Source: Trachythela sp. YZ-2020 (Eukaryota > Cnidaria > Anthozoa > Malacalcyonacea > Clavulariidae). Taken from it: 64,000 nucleotides of DNA. The stretch is taken from NCBI GenBank assembly GCA_016169945.1, contig JADLSH010000052.1:372001-436000 (forward strand), given 5' to 3'. Positions 45,072 to 57,359 of this stretch are shown here, one piece after another (positions within the stretch are counted from its first letter, which is position 1; every line of letters begins with the position of its first letter). The notes beneath the pieces are model-generated. The model saw only the letters and a program-made list of their open reading frames with translations, ran no database searches and had not been told where the DNA came from. The translations under genes were made by a program, and so were the position numbers.

Positions 45072-46811
45072 CTAAATTTGAAGTATCCACATTTTATTCA
45101 TTCATGTTCTATATTTAAGAAAACTGCCCAAATATGTATAATGCCTTGAATTCGAGCATTCGAGAAGAAGTCATATAATCGTATATCGTGTGTTCTTTTT
45201 GATTAATGGAATCTTCAGCACAATTTTATATTTCTTGTAGCTGTCGGCCGGAAATTAATGGTATGGCCTTGACTTTTAAGAATTCTGTCTATTGTGGTGT
45301 AGAAAGATATCGATGTTACATTAACTATTTGATTATATGCAAACCGAAAAGAAATTTAGGAAACCTCGACTGCAGATCAGTGTAATATTTAACCATTTTT
45401 GCGAGGTTGAGCATAATTGATGAAGAACTATCAAGGCGAAATTTGTGTTATGAGCGAGGTGGAAGGAACAACTCCATATTTGGCAGCCAATTGGCGGCCA
45501 ATGAGTTGATATGACGATCTTGCCGATGGCTGTTAGCCAATCAGAAATAATGAATTCTTTGAAAAATATAATATTTAATTTACTGGTGCACACTTTTTAA
45601 GCATCTTAAACGCTCTACTGACGCCACATTAACAACCTTCTTTGTCTCTAGTGAAAATCGCAACAAAATCCAATTGAAATTAGTTAAATATAAATTTTAT
45701 ATTATTATAGATTCTCTGTAACTTTTTTTAATTCCTGCCGCAGCGAACGATCCTAAGGCAAGCGACCAATGCAGCAATCCTATCTTTGTATATAGGGGTG
45801 AAAGTTTGGATTTTTGTCAACGCACTGCATTGTGCCCGGGTCCCTACATGCATTTCGGTTGGCAGCTCGCCTGCTCGCCATGGACATGCAGTGCGACATA
45901 AAATATTAACTATATGATAGACGTTGTAAAATTGTTAAGTTGATACTACGCTACACAAAATATAAATATGCCTTTGTGATTTCCTGTAAACTTTAAGGTA
46001 ATGTTACCCGGGACAAGTTGTAGCGACAACTCGCAATGCAAATGAGGCTATACGAAATTTGATTGGTTCGTGAACGATTTGTATTACGAGTTTGTCGCTA
46101 AAAGTTGTCCCGTGTAGTATTACCTTTAAGTTCATATTTTTCGCCAAATATCATTCATGTCTTTATGATTATTGAAAAATACGATTAATACGTCTAATCA
46201 AGACGTTTAGGACGTCTGAGACGACTTACATCCGTTTTCAAAATTACACGACCAACCCGAAAACAATCGACATGTAGGCCTAGGTTTTATGTCAATACGA
46301 AATTCAGATTATTTACATTTAACCTTTAAGTTTTTCGTTTCATTATGTATGTACTGGCTCTGTAGCCTTCATATAAAGTGTTTAGAATGTTTAGTGATTT
46401 CAATTTTAGTAATATTTAATGGGAAATTTCAATTGATTAAGGGTTAGCTTGCGTATGTAGCGGGCGGTATTAGCGGGTATGAAAGACAAGCAGAAGTAAG
46501 TACTTCATCTTCTGGAGCTGCAATGGATCCTGACACCACCCTAACCCCGAAACTAACTCCGATCCTCACTACCGATTGTTTCCAATCTAGCTTTAAACGA
46601 GCAATAATGTCCATAATGATATAATCTGAAAAGTTGTTTGGGTTCCTGCGTCATTCGAAATAGTACAAAATAGTATGATATTGACATCTTGCCATATACA
46701 TCGACATCACTATTATTAACTCGCGTTCTGATTGGCATCCTAAACAAACATATTCGGTGGGCGAAACTCAAAATTTTGGGCAGGCTGTATTTTTCCTCTG
46801 CCCGTCTTTCG
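45072..46811. other. upstream of the Amt pseudogene, one MITE, no gene
   Basis: No AMT N-terminal exon (LEAGSVR-type) could be found. The only recognised feature is the MITE at 45992-46129. Confidence 0.45.
45992..46129. mobile_element. TIR MITE, about 138 bp
   Basis: Inverted ends tttaaggtaatgttacccgg gacaagttg / caacttttagcgac...gtattacctttaa, with arms of about 45 bp including gtagcgacaactcg. Confidence 0.75.
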
Positions 46812-47698
46812 TACCCGCTAATATGGGTAAAAAATATAAATATGACCGCAATAGGTTAGCGCAACCTGGTTTGAAACACAGTTAAAATTGTGCTTTTCCG
46901 AACTTTCAAAGTCATTCTCGAGTATATTTCTGCCGTGATGTTTTGATTTCTCTTTTAGTGTTTTTTGTTTACGTGACCTAGTCGCGTAATTTTGAAAACG
47001 GGTGTTAACGTCTGCGACATCTTAGTCGTCTAAATACGAGAAATTAGACAAGCCGAACTTAATTCTTAATATTTAAGTCGACTAAAATAAGAGTATTTTA
47101 TAGTTAATAGCCGTATATAGTTAATTATATAGTGCTTCTGCTGGAAGTCGGGTAAAATTTGTACCGAAAAGGGAAGGTAAAAATGTCTAAATTAACACGT
47201 TATCATAACTTATGCATTTCGTACCCGTACGGCTCATGTGAAGCACTGACGGCTGTTTGAATCAACGTTTGCATGCTTTAGCCATGAATCATGCCTGAAC
47301 CAGGTAAATTATTAGACTTAGCCGTGCTTAATATAAAGTGTAGTGCTTTTTTCTTCAGACACCATGCTTTACATGTACTTATTAAATTCATTGAATTAAA
47401 TTTGATTCAAGAAAAGTGTGTGACGTGCTAATTGATTATGCGTAACTGTTTTACATATTGGCGATGCCGCCGACTAATTATTTGTAATTACTCGAAATTT
47501 TTCAGTCGGCTTTTTAGGGTTTGACTGTCTATTTGAAAAAGAAAAGCTATTATACATGGACTAACATATTTAAGGGTTCCCATCATCAATATACATGAAC
47601 TGTACAAAAGGACATCAGTTAATTTAAAAACTCGTTGAAAGAGAAGTACATGAGTTGAACAGAAGACATCTTAGCAGATTGAAGAACACAAGAAGATT

Positions 47699-49030
47699 AT
47701 GGCTAACTATATTGCGGCTGCTTTTGAAAATATCGGACTTATAAAAATATGTAACACCTTAAATTTTGAAGTCAAACTAATAGAAAATTTTCCTTCAAAT
47801 ATCTATTACGCGAATGAAATTATACTTTGCGTTTTAAACACTTTCATAGGTGTCCTAACAATCTTTCTAAACCTTATCACAGTCAAAACATTTAAATTCG
47901 TTCGTCGAACCAACTGCAAAAGAAAAAGTGTTATTTTTTAATCTTCGTTCAATCAATTAACGATCTGGGAATCGGGCTGATAGTTTCGCCTCTACATTCT
48001 TTTGTTGTTGCAAGCAAGTTGGTGGGCAGTGGAAATTGCGAAGCATATTTGGCTTACTATAATCTTTTCTTCCAAAGTGCCGGCTTGTCTGTAGTTATTT
48101 TATCGGCGATGAATTTTGAACGATTCTTAAGTATCGTACATCCGTTTACCAACGCAACTTACATAACTTGCTTTTTTGTTCACTGTTTTTATGCATTTCT
48201 GTTTGTTCCATTCCAATTAGTGAAATGCTTCTGATCCTATTCTCTTGCTCTGTGCTTGTGTTACATTTCATTAGTACTGTATATATGTATACCAACATTT
48301 TTCGGGTTGCCAAGGCTCAATTGAAACGAAGCGAACCACGTACTAGTGTCAGTCAAAACAATGCGCATACCGATAAGCAGAATAACAGACTTGAAAATCA
48401 GCATGATAATCGATCACGTAATCAAGGCAGATCATCCGATAATCAAGTCAGATCAACAGATAATCAACGAAGATCGTCCGATAATCAAGATACCAGTTCT
48501 GATAATCACAACCGATCATTATATAATCAAAAGAAATCATCAGATAGTCAAGATAACAGTCCAGATAATCAAGATAACAATTCAAATAACGAAGGTAACA
48601 ATTCGGATAATCAAGGCAATTTAAATGCTCAAAGGAACAGTCTTACCTATCAAGGACGTAGTTCAAATTCTCTAGTAAAAAATGGAATCGATGACCAAAG
48701 TGCTAGATGCGAAAACGAAAACAACCTTTGTCAACAAACCAACTTCAATGACAAAAGCAAATCATCTAACCAAAATTTGTCCCGTGCAAAATCTGAAAAG
48801 GAATTTTTAATGAAATTTAAACTGGCAAAATCTTGTTTACTCGTTGTAGTATGCTCCTTTATAACGTTTATTCTACCTATAGTCTTCCAACCGATACAGA
48901 TAGAGTTAACTAAGTGATTTTGATATAATGATTTTTGACTGTTGGTGTGATATTCCGTTTCTATTGAACTCGACATTGAACTCCCTGATATTCCTCTGGA
49001 CAAATAATTTGCTGAGAAATGAAGCTTGTT
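47699..49030 (+). pseudogene. Asn-rich class A GPCR, broken copy
   Basis: Paralogue of 13374-14747. The start and first ~65 codons are intact (ANYIAAAFENIG, CVLNTFIGVL). A small insertion after TVKTF shifts the frame before TM2; TM2 and TM3 can be read only in other frames (48019-48150, with GNCEAYLAYYN and MNFERFLSIVHP). Loop 2 after IVHP is deleted together with the KVTKKK segment. From 48168 a long frame covers TM4, TM5, the Asn-rich loop and TM6, then stops at IELTK because of a 4-bp insertion (gttaactaag against gttaag). The end has lost about 23 bp (KKVLKK). The TATA box at the matching place is mutated. Clearly non-functional as a receptor. Confidence 0.85.
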
Positions 49031-49726
49031 GTTGACTTATATTTCTTGCCCTTATCAATGCAGAAGTATAGACAGTTATGTTTGTCGTGAATATGAATGT
49101 CTGGAATCCGAAATTGGTGTCGAAACACTCGCTGAAAAATGAATTTCTGAATGACTTAACAGGGATCAAAACCAAGTTCTATGGTTTAACATACTAGCGC
49201 TGTAACAGCGGAAAATCCTTATGAATTTACCGTCGGTTGATATAGAGAGTTGATTAGATTATTCATCATTCAAACCTAATTGATTCTGCCTAATTGTTTC
49301 ACGATGAATCTTTCAAGGCGAAGCCGACTAATTGTTTCGATAATGAACGAAAAATAAGCTGTCCATTTCAGCTGTCCATTTGAAAAAGAAAGACTCTTTA
49401 TGGGCTAACATATTTATAGTTTCCCATCATCAATATACATTATTTTAATTTTAAAAGTGTTGAATATCAATTTGATATCAAGGTCATGGCATGAGAGTTT
49501 GCCGATAAAGTGATCTTAATTTCTTTGCGAACCGTGAGTATTGAATGAAACCATATGGAGGTAATTTGAAATAACGAATATTTTATTTTTCGGTCTATTG
49601 CCTTAGAAAAAAAATTATAGTGGGTGGGGAAATTTGGACAAGTTTTGGTTTACAAGTTTTCGTGCTCTATGCCCCTAAAGGAGCTGAGCCAGTGTAATGC
49701 TGTTCCTCTTATGCCATAGATACTCA

Positions 49727-49863
49727 ACTTTCTAAGAAGGAATTCATGATTAACAGTTTCGAACGCCTTCTTTAAATCTAAGAATATTACACCATTAAGT
49801 TGGCCAATGTCCGTATTCCGATGACCGTAAAATGGTGCGGTCTAAATCCGTGTTGAGAATTTG
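49727..49863 (-). pseudogene. LINE reverse transcriptase fragment
   Basis: Minus strand reads SQHGFRPHH and, after a frame change, GVIFLDLKKAFETVNHEFLL, the RT fingers/palm motifs of a CR1/L2-like LINE. It lies in the GPCR 3' flank of S1 copy 2; in copy 1 only a trace is left (near 15420-15470). Confidence 0.75.
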
Positions 49864-50402
49864 TTAAAACCTACTGTTTAGGCACTCCAAGTAAAAAATA
49901 TTTACACTCTGCCTCAACTCTTAAAAAACTAGCAGATATACAATTTAAATAATGCTTTTGTAAAATAGATTAAATTTGCCTAAATGCAAGTCAAAGTTTC
50001 GCGCCAAAACACAAGGAAGCTCTGTGCTTGTATGTCACAAAGGCCATTGTTTACAGCATTCTAACGCAGCTTTTAGTATCAATTTTAAGTCGCAAATATG
50101 GCTGTAAAACGTATGATCAATCGGTAAAAATAGATGATCAGCATACATAGACATCATGAGAATATTTCTAGAGCAAAATTGTTTACTGACGGTCTCTTAC
50201 AACATTACAACACCTGAAACGTTTGGCAAATTGATTCTAAAACGATGCATGTTTTTGTTCGAATTGTGTTCACTCATGGTGTCCTAATTTGCACAGAATT
50301 TAGCCAAGGCTTCTTTTTACACACAGCGAAAAAAATAACAACGAATAGAAAATTTGTCATTTGTTCTTTGAAACAAAATAACTGGTTGTTGAAGAACTGT
50401 AT

Positions 50403-50410
50403 TATAAAAG
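50403..50410 (+). promoter_or_regulatory. TATA box of truncated GPCR copy
   Basis: TATAAAAG in the conserved leader, as at 16704. Confidence 0.5.
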
Positions 50411-50495
50411 GACTTCAGTTGGTTTAAAAACTCGTTAAAAGAGAAGTACAGTTAAACAGGAGACATCTTAGCAGATTCAAGCCCACATGAAGATA

Positions 50496-50700
50496 ATGGC
50501 TAACTACACTGCTGCTGTTTTAGAAAATATCGGATGTGTAAAGATTTGTAACACTTTAAGTTATGAAATCAAAATGATACAAATTGAATCAAAATGATTA
50601 TATTTTGCGTTTTAAATACTTTCATATTGTTTTAACAATCTTCCTAAACCTTATCACAATCATAATATTTCGTTCGTCGAATCAACTGCAAAAGAACGGC
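50496..50700 (+). pseudogene. GPCR 5' fragment
   Basis: ATG GCT AAC TAC opens the receptor N-terminus (ANYTAAVLENIGCVKICNTL), then a deletion and rearrangement near 50580 breaks the frame; the remnant of TM1 (FLNLITIIIFRSSNQLQK) is readable in another frame. Homology ends at the same base as in the 16794 copy. Confidence 0.75.
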
Positions 50701-51221
50701 ACAGGATTGTTTCCTCATAAAACGCCCCAAACATACGTCTTAAATCATAACATGTGGTTATTTAACAATAAGCAACGAGGCTGAGTTGTCAACGCGGCGA
50801 AGCCGAGATAACTACTCGGTAAGAGACAACGAGGCCGAGTTGTCTAATTGTATTAGTATAAACTTACTAGTATATATTTCAAGCTGCAGGTGAATAATAG
50901 GGAAGCTTTTTGCGAAATTGAAGAGGATTCATGAACACTTAGGTGGCCCTTCTTTCGACTTTCGCCAGATTGAAAATTCACTAAAAATATACGACTTGTG
51001 AGTTTAAATATTAAAAAAATCAGATCCTATAACAACCATTGCGTCGAAGGAAAGTTTCAAGTCATATTTGGCTAATAAAAAGAAAGAAAAAGAGCTTAAA
51101 AGGACCAAAACGTTAGTTGTTTTTAAATTTTGAATAATACGGCGAGAAATCTCGAAGCACAAAAAATGTATAATTATAAAACGGAAAAAACCCCTGAAAT
51201 TTTATAGGTTATTGGATGAAA

Positions 51222-53009
51222 AGCTTCTGAAGTAAGTGCAGAACCCAGTGACGAGGAAACGGCTAACTACCATAATCCCCGCCCTTCAATGGGAACAACA
51301 TTTTTCTTCCAACAAATTATTATAGATAATGTTGCATTAGCCTTAACGAAATTTAAGTCAAACAAAGCAACCGGTCTGGAGAAAATTTCAGCTAAAGTTC
51401 TCAAGCTCTCTGCAGATATTATTGCTCCATCGTTGACGCATATTTTTAATCTATCACTCGAAATTGGAGTCTATCCTGATGACTGGAAACGAGCACGAGT
51501 AATTCCAATCTACAAATCAGAAGATAGACGCAAATGTGAAAATTATAGGCCGATATCTATTCTATCAATTGTAGGCAAAGTGTTTGAGGAGAGGTTTTTC
51601 GACAGTTGTATGGCTTTCTTTCTGATAATTCTTTATTATCTAAATTTTTGGGGTTTCGGCCAAAACACTCAACCTTATCTGCCTTAATACAAATGTGCAA
51701 CGATTGGCTTCGAAATAAGGTCGATTGGCTTCGAAATTGTGTCGTGTTTCTTGATGTCAAGAAAGCTTTTGATTCTATTAATCATGAAATACTATTAGAT
51801 AAAATGCACAATTATTTTGGCATCTCGGGAATCCAATTAAAATGGTTCCAATCGTATTTGAATAACAGAGAGCAACAATGCATGGTAAATGGACAATTAT
51901 CGAGCCCACAAAAGATAAAATGTGGAGTTCCACAAGGGTCTATCTTAGGCCCCTTGTTGTTTCTATTATATATAAATGACATGCCAGACGATTTAAAATA
52001 CTCAATTCCATCTCTCTATGCTGATGACACTGAAATATATGCATCTTCGCACGATTGCCCTGACCTCGTAGCGAAAGTAAACATTGATTTGCAAAATGTC
52101 CACAAGTGGATGGTACATAACAAGCTGCAAATTCACCATGCAAAGTCTAAATACATGTTTATTGGTTCGTCATATAATATTAAAAACAATATATCTAGCA
52201 ACCCTATTCTAATAAATAATACTCCGATACCAAGGACTGATACCTATCCGTGCCTTGGCATGAATTTAGACGAGAAACTTACCTGGGAAAAACATATTGA
52301 CACCATATGTTCAAAGGTTGGTGCTGGAATTGGGGCAATAAGACGTGTTAAACCTTTTGTTCCATTACCGACCCTAAAACTGTTATATGGTGCTCTTGTT
52401 CAACCCCACTTTGATTACTGCAGCCCACTCTGGGACAATTGTGGAATTGGCCTAAAAGATAGACTGCAAAAATATCAAAACCGCGCCGCAAGGGTAATTT
52501 CTGGGGCAACCTACGATGTTCGATCCGTTGATCTGCTTGAAAACCTTAACTGGAAACCCCTAGAGGCAAGATGCAATTACTTAAAATTAATCTTAATTTT
52601 TAAAATCCTAAACGGCCACACCGCACCCACCCTGAGAGAGTCGTTTCGATTAAACAATGAAATGAATATAACTTACCATCTCAGAAATAGAGAAACCGAT
52701 TTAGCCCTTCCTATGCCGATAAAAAGATTTCGGAAACAGGGGCTTCCTTTATAATGGTGCCACACTTTGGAATAGTCTGCCATATGAGGCAAAAATTGCA
52801 CAATATTTAAATTGTTTTAATACAATTATAAATCAAACAATGAATTAAAACTGGCTTGCATTGTCAATCGGACTATTAGCGATATATATTTTTCCCTTTC
52901 TCTCTTTGACAGTTTTTTTGCATGCATTGTCTGACCACACCCCTTATGGAAACCAGCATTTTTAGTTGTTGAGGCCAGCGTGCCAAAATAAAGTTTGTAT
53001 GTATGTATA
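51222..53009 (+). mobile_element. 5'-truncated LINE (CR1/L2-like), RT domain present
   Basis: Reading starts mid-protein (SEVSAEPSDEE) and passes through the RT region: NKATGLEKISAKVLK, WKRARVIPIYK, NYRPISILSIVGKVFE, FRPKHSTLSAL, CVVFLDVKKAFDSINHEILL, GVPQGSILGPLLFLLYINDM, catalytic YADDTEIY, then LGMNLDEKLTWEKHI, a thumb region, and YNGATLWNSLPYEAK at the end (stop about 52849). Frame changes near 51595 and 52735 break it, and WLRNKVDWLRN is a small internal duplication. AATAAA and a (TATG)n tail (52986-53008) close it. No endonuclease domain is left. Its 5' end abuts S1 copy 2. Confidence 0.85.
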
Positions 53010-53155
53010 TGAGCATTTGCGCTTGGTCAATTCAAAGCCTTGTTTTGTGAATTTCCTGAGATCTGCTGACAGTGACACAGCTCCTTTAAGAAACGATTTC
53101 GTTCGAATTTAGTCAGTCTTATTCAACAATTACGTCTCTGCTTACGTATATTAAA
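53008..53155. repeat. dispersed repeat F, second copy
   Basis: Direct match to 35470-35610. Confidence 0.7.
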
Positions 53156-53287
53156 TTTCAAATATCACATCTTGGCCTCAAAGCACCCTCAGGCGGTTTG
53201 AGACCATTCACTACAGTATATAAACAAGTTCAACTGTACTGGTATGTAAACTTTAGGCGTTTCTCTTCCCAATATATAATATGCATT

Positions 53288-53421
53288 TTACTTACAACAC
53301 ACAATTTGAATGATTTTCGTTGTTGTATATGCATTTGTGTTCTACTGTTCTATTGCGGATAACGCCCCATGAAGGCGCCAGCATAAATTTTAATGCAATA
53401 ACGGTTCCTAAGTTATCTGTG
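53288..53421. repeat. dispersed repeat D, second copy
   Basis: Direct match to 3535-3680; runs straight into Helitron-type sequence. Confidence 0.65.
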
Positions 53422-53650
53422 AAATACATGCATGCAGAATCCCCTCGCCCATTTGAACCAAACAATTTACTCCCCAAAAGTTATTGTAACATGAAGTACT
53501 GAATATACCACTGTAACCATAGTAACACGCAACACTGTATATTTCTTTTATTTTAATTTGTAAAAAATATTGATTGATTTTGTACTTTTAACTATAAAAT
53601 TATCATTATGAATTGCCCAACTATATAAAGTGGGTATGCTATTTATATGT
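53422..53650 (-). mobile_element. Helitron 3' fragment
   Basis: Begins AAATACATGCATGCAG and continues as in H3 for about 230 bp; CTAG is missing and the 5' part is truncated. Confidence 0.7.
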
Positions 53651-55215
53651 GATATGCAACTCAGTGGCAAACGGCAAAATTATTTGGCAGAAATTGCTCA
53701 ATATTTAACAGAGCGCGCCAAGAGATTGGGAGCTACTAATAAGGGAGAAGGGGAGGAGAGCGTGGCGGTAATGAAATTATCCATCACTACCACTGAAATC
53801 TCGTCCCCCGAGCTTGCGATCCTTTGGGAAGCCATCATCTTGCCAATAAAATTATTGCGTAATTCTGCCGTTTGCCACCGAGTCGCCGGCGGAGGAGGGT
53901 ACAGAGGTGGACCGCACATGCACTTACTGCTTTGAGATTAATACCTCACAAAAGCCATATATTTCTGATGTAGCTTAAACTAAGGTAAAGTATTCTTTTA
54001 TTCAGCGGTTGTCAAAATAGTCGGTAATTTTAAAAAATAACGATTCCACCGCTTCACAAAGCCGAACAGATCTAAACGTAAGTATATTCAAGTATTCTTG
54101 AAGAAAACCCCTCCAAAATAATCATAGTTACGTGCATGAAGCAAAATGCCTTGGCAACACAATGTCAACATATTTGAACTTCACCAGCTGACAATGAACT
54201 CACTCTCTAGAACAATATGCTATATAGCTAAGTATACCTTAGCGCTCAGCTAAGTACTCGTGTCAACTAATGTGGAGGAAACGGAATTTTAAATAGATTC
54301 TCCTCCTTCAAGTTTTTTTCACTGTTCCTTCGATTTGTTTACACAGTTACTTTCACAAAGGCGTCTTTCTCGTAAGTACTATTTGAATTGGTGCAGTTGG
54401 TTGTCTAAAACAACGTAGGTATTTAGTCTATAATTTTTCCGACTGAGTAATATGAACGAGCAATTAATTTACGTATTTTTTACGTCTGAAAATTTTAAAA
54501 GAAAATAATACGTAATGTTTGGAGAGTAAACTTGAACATATCAGTGGCCTGGTAGCGAGTTGACATATCTAATCTCTGATTGGTAACGCAATATACACAA
54601 TACTTATTGAAACGTCAATCAAGTTAATTTTATAGACTGTTAGGAGCATTACAGACACGTACTGTTTTGAGAACAGTCAGTTGAAAGTTTAAGTTGCAAA
54701 GAAGAGTCAGAATTTCGAGCCGAACTTAGGAGTTTATAGGATTTGATAGAATTGAAGTCAGGAGGAAAGAAGATTAAACAGCATCAATTGAAAATCATTG
54801 CGAATTAATAAGGTAAGCCACACACGAACTCAGTTCGTATATAAATGCATATTTAGTAAATATATAGCGTTATTTGTATTTTACTTCTGGATAACAGTAG
54901 AACAGGGCAAATTGAAATTCACATGAATTACGAGTTTTTTAAGTGTTTTCAATGAGGGAATTTCTCTCCGAATTTGTAAAGAATGAAAATGTAAAGACAT
55001 AAATAATATCTTTTAAAATATTTGAGGAACCATACACATTTTAAACCTAACCATGAGCATTTGTAAAAAAACAACTTTTAGCCCTCCAGCAGAAATCAAC
55101 TGCTCCTGGGCTAAACGTCCTTCTACAAGAACCCTTCAACATTTTGTTTTATCGAACGAGATGCCCACATTTTAGGATATGATAAATAGTATAGTTAACT
55201 AGAACACACTCATAA
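53651..55215. other. intergenic; possible non-coding exon
   Basis: No coding exon recognised. A good donor (aataagGTAAGCC) at 54812 follows purine-rich DNA, which could be a 5' UTR exon for the receptor at 57360. This is speculative. Confidence 0.3.
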
Positions 55216-55400
55216 CGCAGCTGTTAGCTCAGTTGTTTGAGCATCGAACTGTGAAGCGCTAGGGCATTGGTTCAAGTCCCTGTGTCGGAGAAGCACTCAG
55301 GTCATAAAACAAGTAAGGGAGAAGATGCTGCCTTTGCTCGAAAAGCTGTAATTGGTTATAAACTTATATACCTTCCGTCAACTACTTTAATAAAGACGTT
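55216..55400 (+). mobile_element. tRNA-derived SINE
   Basis: Pol III A box TTAGCTCAGTTGTTTGAGC (55224-55242) and B box GGTTCAAGTCC (55269-55279) at tRNA-like spacing. The acceptor and T stems do not pair well and a non-tRNA body follows (aagcactcaggtcataaaac), so it is a SINE rather than a tRNA gene. Confidence 0.65.
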
Positions 55401-55692
55401 AAACCGTATGCCACCAGTATAACCTTTGTAGATATTGGGTTGTTAAAACCTGTTGGTGAACATAATTAGTATAGGAAATAGCACGGTTCGAGAAGTATTA
55501 ATGAAAAATTGCACGCGTGTTTGGCGAAATATTTTTAATACTTATTAAAAATTTGGCAATACTTATTACTCGCAACAAACAAAATAACAAAAAACTATGT
55601 GCAAGTATGTAATGAAATCAACGTCGTGATACGTGTATGTCTCTTTCAGACAGTGTTTCCAAAAATATATATACAAATTATCGCAATTCTCT
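55401..55692. other. intergenic, nothing recognised
   Basis: AT-rich DNA; no motif found. Confidence 0.4.
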
Positions 55693-55985
55693 TGCAAGTT
55701 TGAGGGGAGAGAGGGGGTAAATTATTGGAGAGGGGCCCTAATAGAGAGTGAGCTTAATAGACAAGGGGTACTTAATAGAGAGGGAGATTAATAGAGAAGT
55801 GGGTTTATCCGAATTGAAAGAAATTAACCCAAGAAACTAACGTGAACGTCCACGATAATATATGTGTTTTTTTGGTGTGAAGGAGGAGGGGTGTAATATA
55901 GAGAGGGGGATTAAATAAATTAACTACTGTTAAAAGGTGGTTATTCGAAAGGCAGCTTTATTTGAGAGAGGGGGCTTAATAAAGG
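55693..55985. repeat. degenerate TTAATAGAGAGGGGG satellite
   Basis: Many imperfect 15-18 bp units (ggggcttaatagagag, gggagattaatagagaa) on a G-rich strand, interrupted by about 90 bp of other sequence at 55800-55890. Confidence 0.7.
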
Positions 55986-56483
55986 ATTACGGTAATCATA
56001 ATAGAAAATGAATAATTACTATTTTTCTTTCAGTTATTTGAAGAATTGTTTATAAAATATCGTTTGATTGTGCAATGGATATACTGAATACATCTCTGAT
56101 GGTAGAAATGAATGGCACTCAAACACAAGGTTTGTGAAAAAGGTGACTGACATGCTTTACTATACAGACGAAAAAAGCGTTTATGACCTCCGCCATGACG
56201 CCGCCTTGAGCTGTTTGTGTGTTTGTGTGTTTGGTTGTTTGTCTGTCAACAGGTTATTAGAAAACTATCAAACAGTTTAATACAAACATAAAGTAGTGGA
56301 GTATAGATGGCCGTAGGCCAGAAACCAATCGGTCAAATTTAAGTTCAATTTGGATGAAAATTGCATGAGAAATGTACAAATGTTTGTCTTGTTTTCCTGG
56401 CCGAAAAGAAATGAATACGTAATTACGCATGTATAATTTATGCATGATACTTGACGAAGGTATGACCAATCATAGATAATATA

Positions 56484-56809
56484 CAGGGTGTCCCCCAAAA
56501 AAGTCCCCCTATAGAAATCACTCTTTTGTTGTTAAACGTGCGTTGTTATAGCTCTGGGAATTTAAAATAGCTTCTAAAACGAACAGCAACACAAAAATGT
56601 CAAATTACAAATTCGTCTTACCGTCAGTTCGAGTAAGAATGGTTCAACTGACTACAGAGCAACGTGTATTTGTCGTAAAAACTTATACGTCGCGTTAAAT
56701 TATTTGGACGAAGGGAAGTTGTAAATACTGCCGCCGTTCATGTACAATTCAATTAAAGTCCCAAAGGTATAATAACGCACAAGAGTGATTTCTAGAGTGG
56801 GACACCCTG
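56484..56809. mobile_element. internally deleted mariner/Tc1-type element
   Basis: CAGGGTGTCC...GGACACCCTG ends flanked by TA on both sides, 326 bp. The interior retains a short frame MVQLTTEQRVFVVKTY, resembling the N-terminal helix-turn-helix of mariner-like transposases. The catalytic region is gone. Confidence 0.75.
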
Positions 56810-57359
56810 TAGAGATGAAATGGTTAGGAATCTCGGCTTTCGCTTTTGTTCTATCTTTTTGTGTTTGCATTTGTGCACGGTCACAGTTAGTGAATATATT
56901 GTAGTTTATGAATCGACCAATAGAAACGTTTGGTCTTAATCTCCAAACCGTGTTTCTGAAATATTAATGAATGTAAAACAAAAGATTTGTGCACGGTGAG
57001 GTACCGTTCAACATAAATCCCATTCAATTGCTAGCTGCTTTGCAGTTTGACGAGTTTCCTAACCATGTTATCTTTATTAACTATGAACCAATCGAGATTT
57101 CCGCTACTGATGTCATGTGCTCGGCTTTTTAATTCTTTAATTTCTGTTTCGTATATTATATATAAATTCCAGCTAAATTCTTTGAATAAATAAAGAACTA
57201 AATAAAAATATTGAAATAATTTAGAAGTTGTGCATGACGTCAATAGGCGAAACATTGGCTTGTTGGCTTATTAGAAGCGCGTATTACTAAAACCCTGTCC
57301 AGATTTTTCTGACCAGTGCAGTATTTTTTATTCATTACCTAGGGTCAAGTTTTGCACTG

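Larger units (their letters stand above)
46812..51221 (+). repeat. segmental duplication S1, copy 2
   Basis: Counterpart of 9892-17529. It holds the empty sites for element G (47023-47028) and for the TTAA MITE (near 50090). It stops exactly where the LINE begins at 51222. Confidence 0.85.

Noticed and set aside
55216..55290. A functional tRNA gene
   Set aside because: A and B boxes are good, but acceptor and T stems mispair and a non-tRNA body follows; a SINE fits better.
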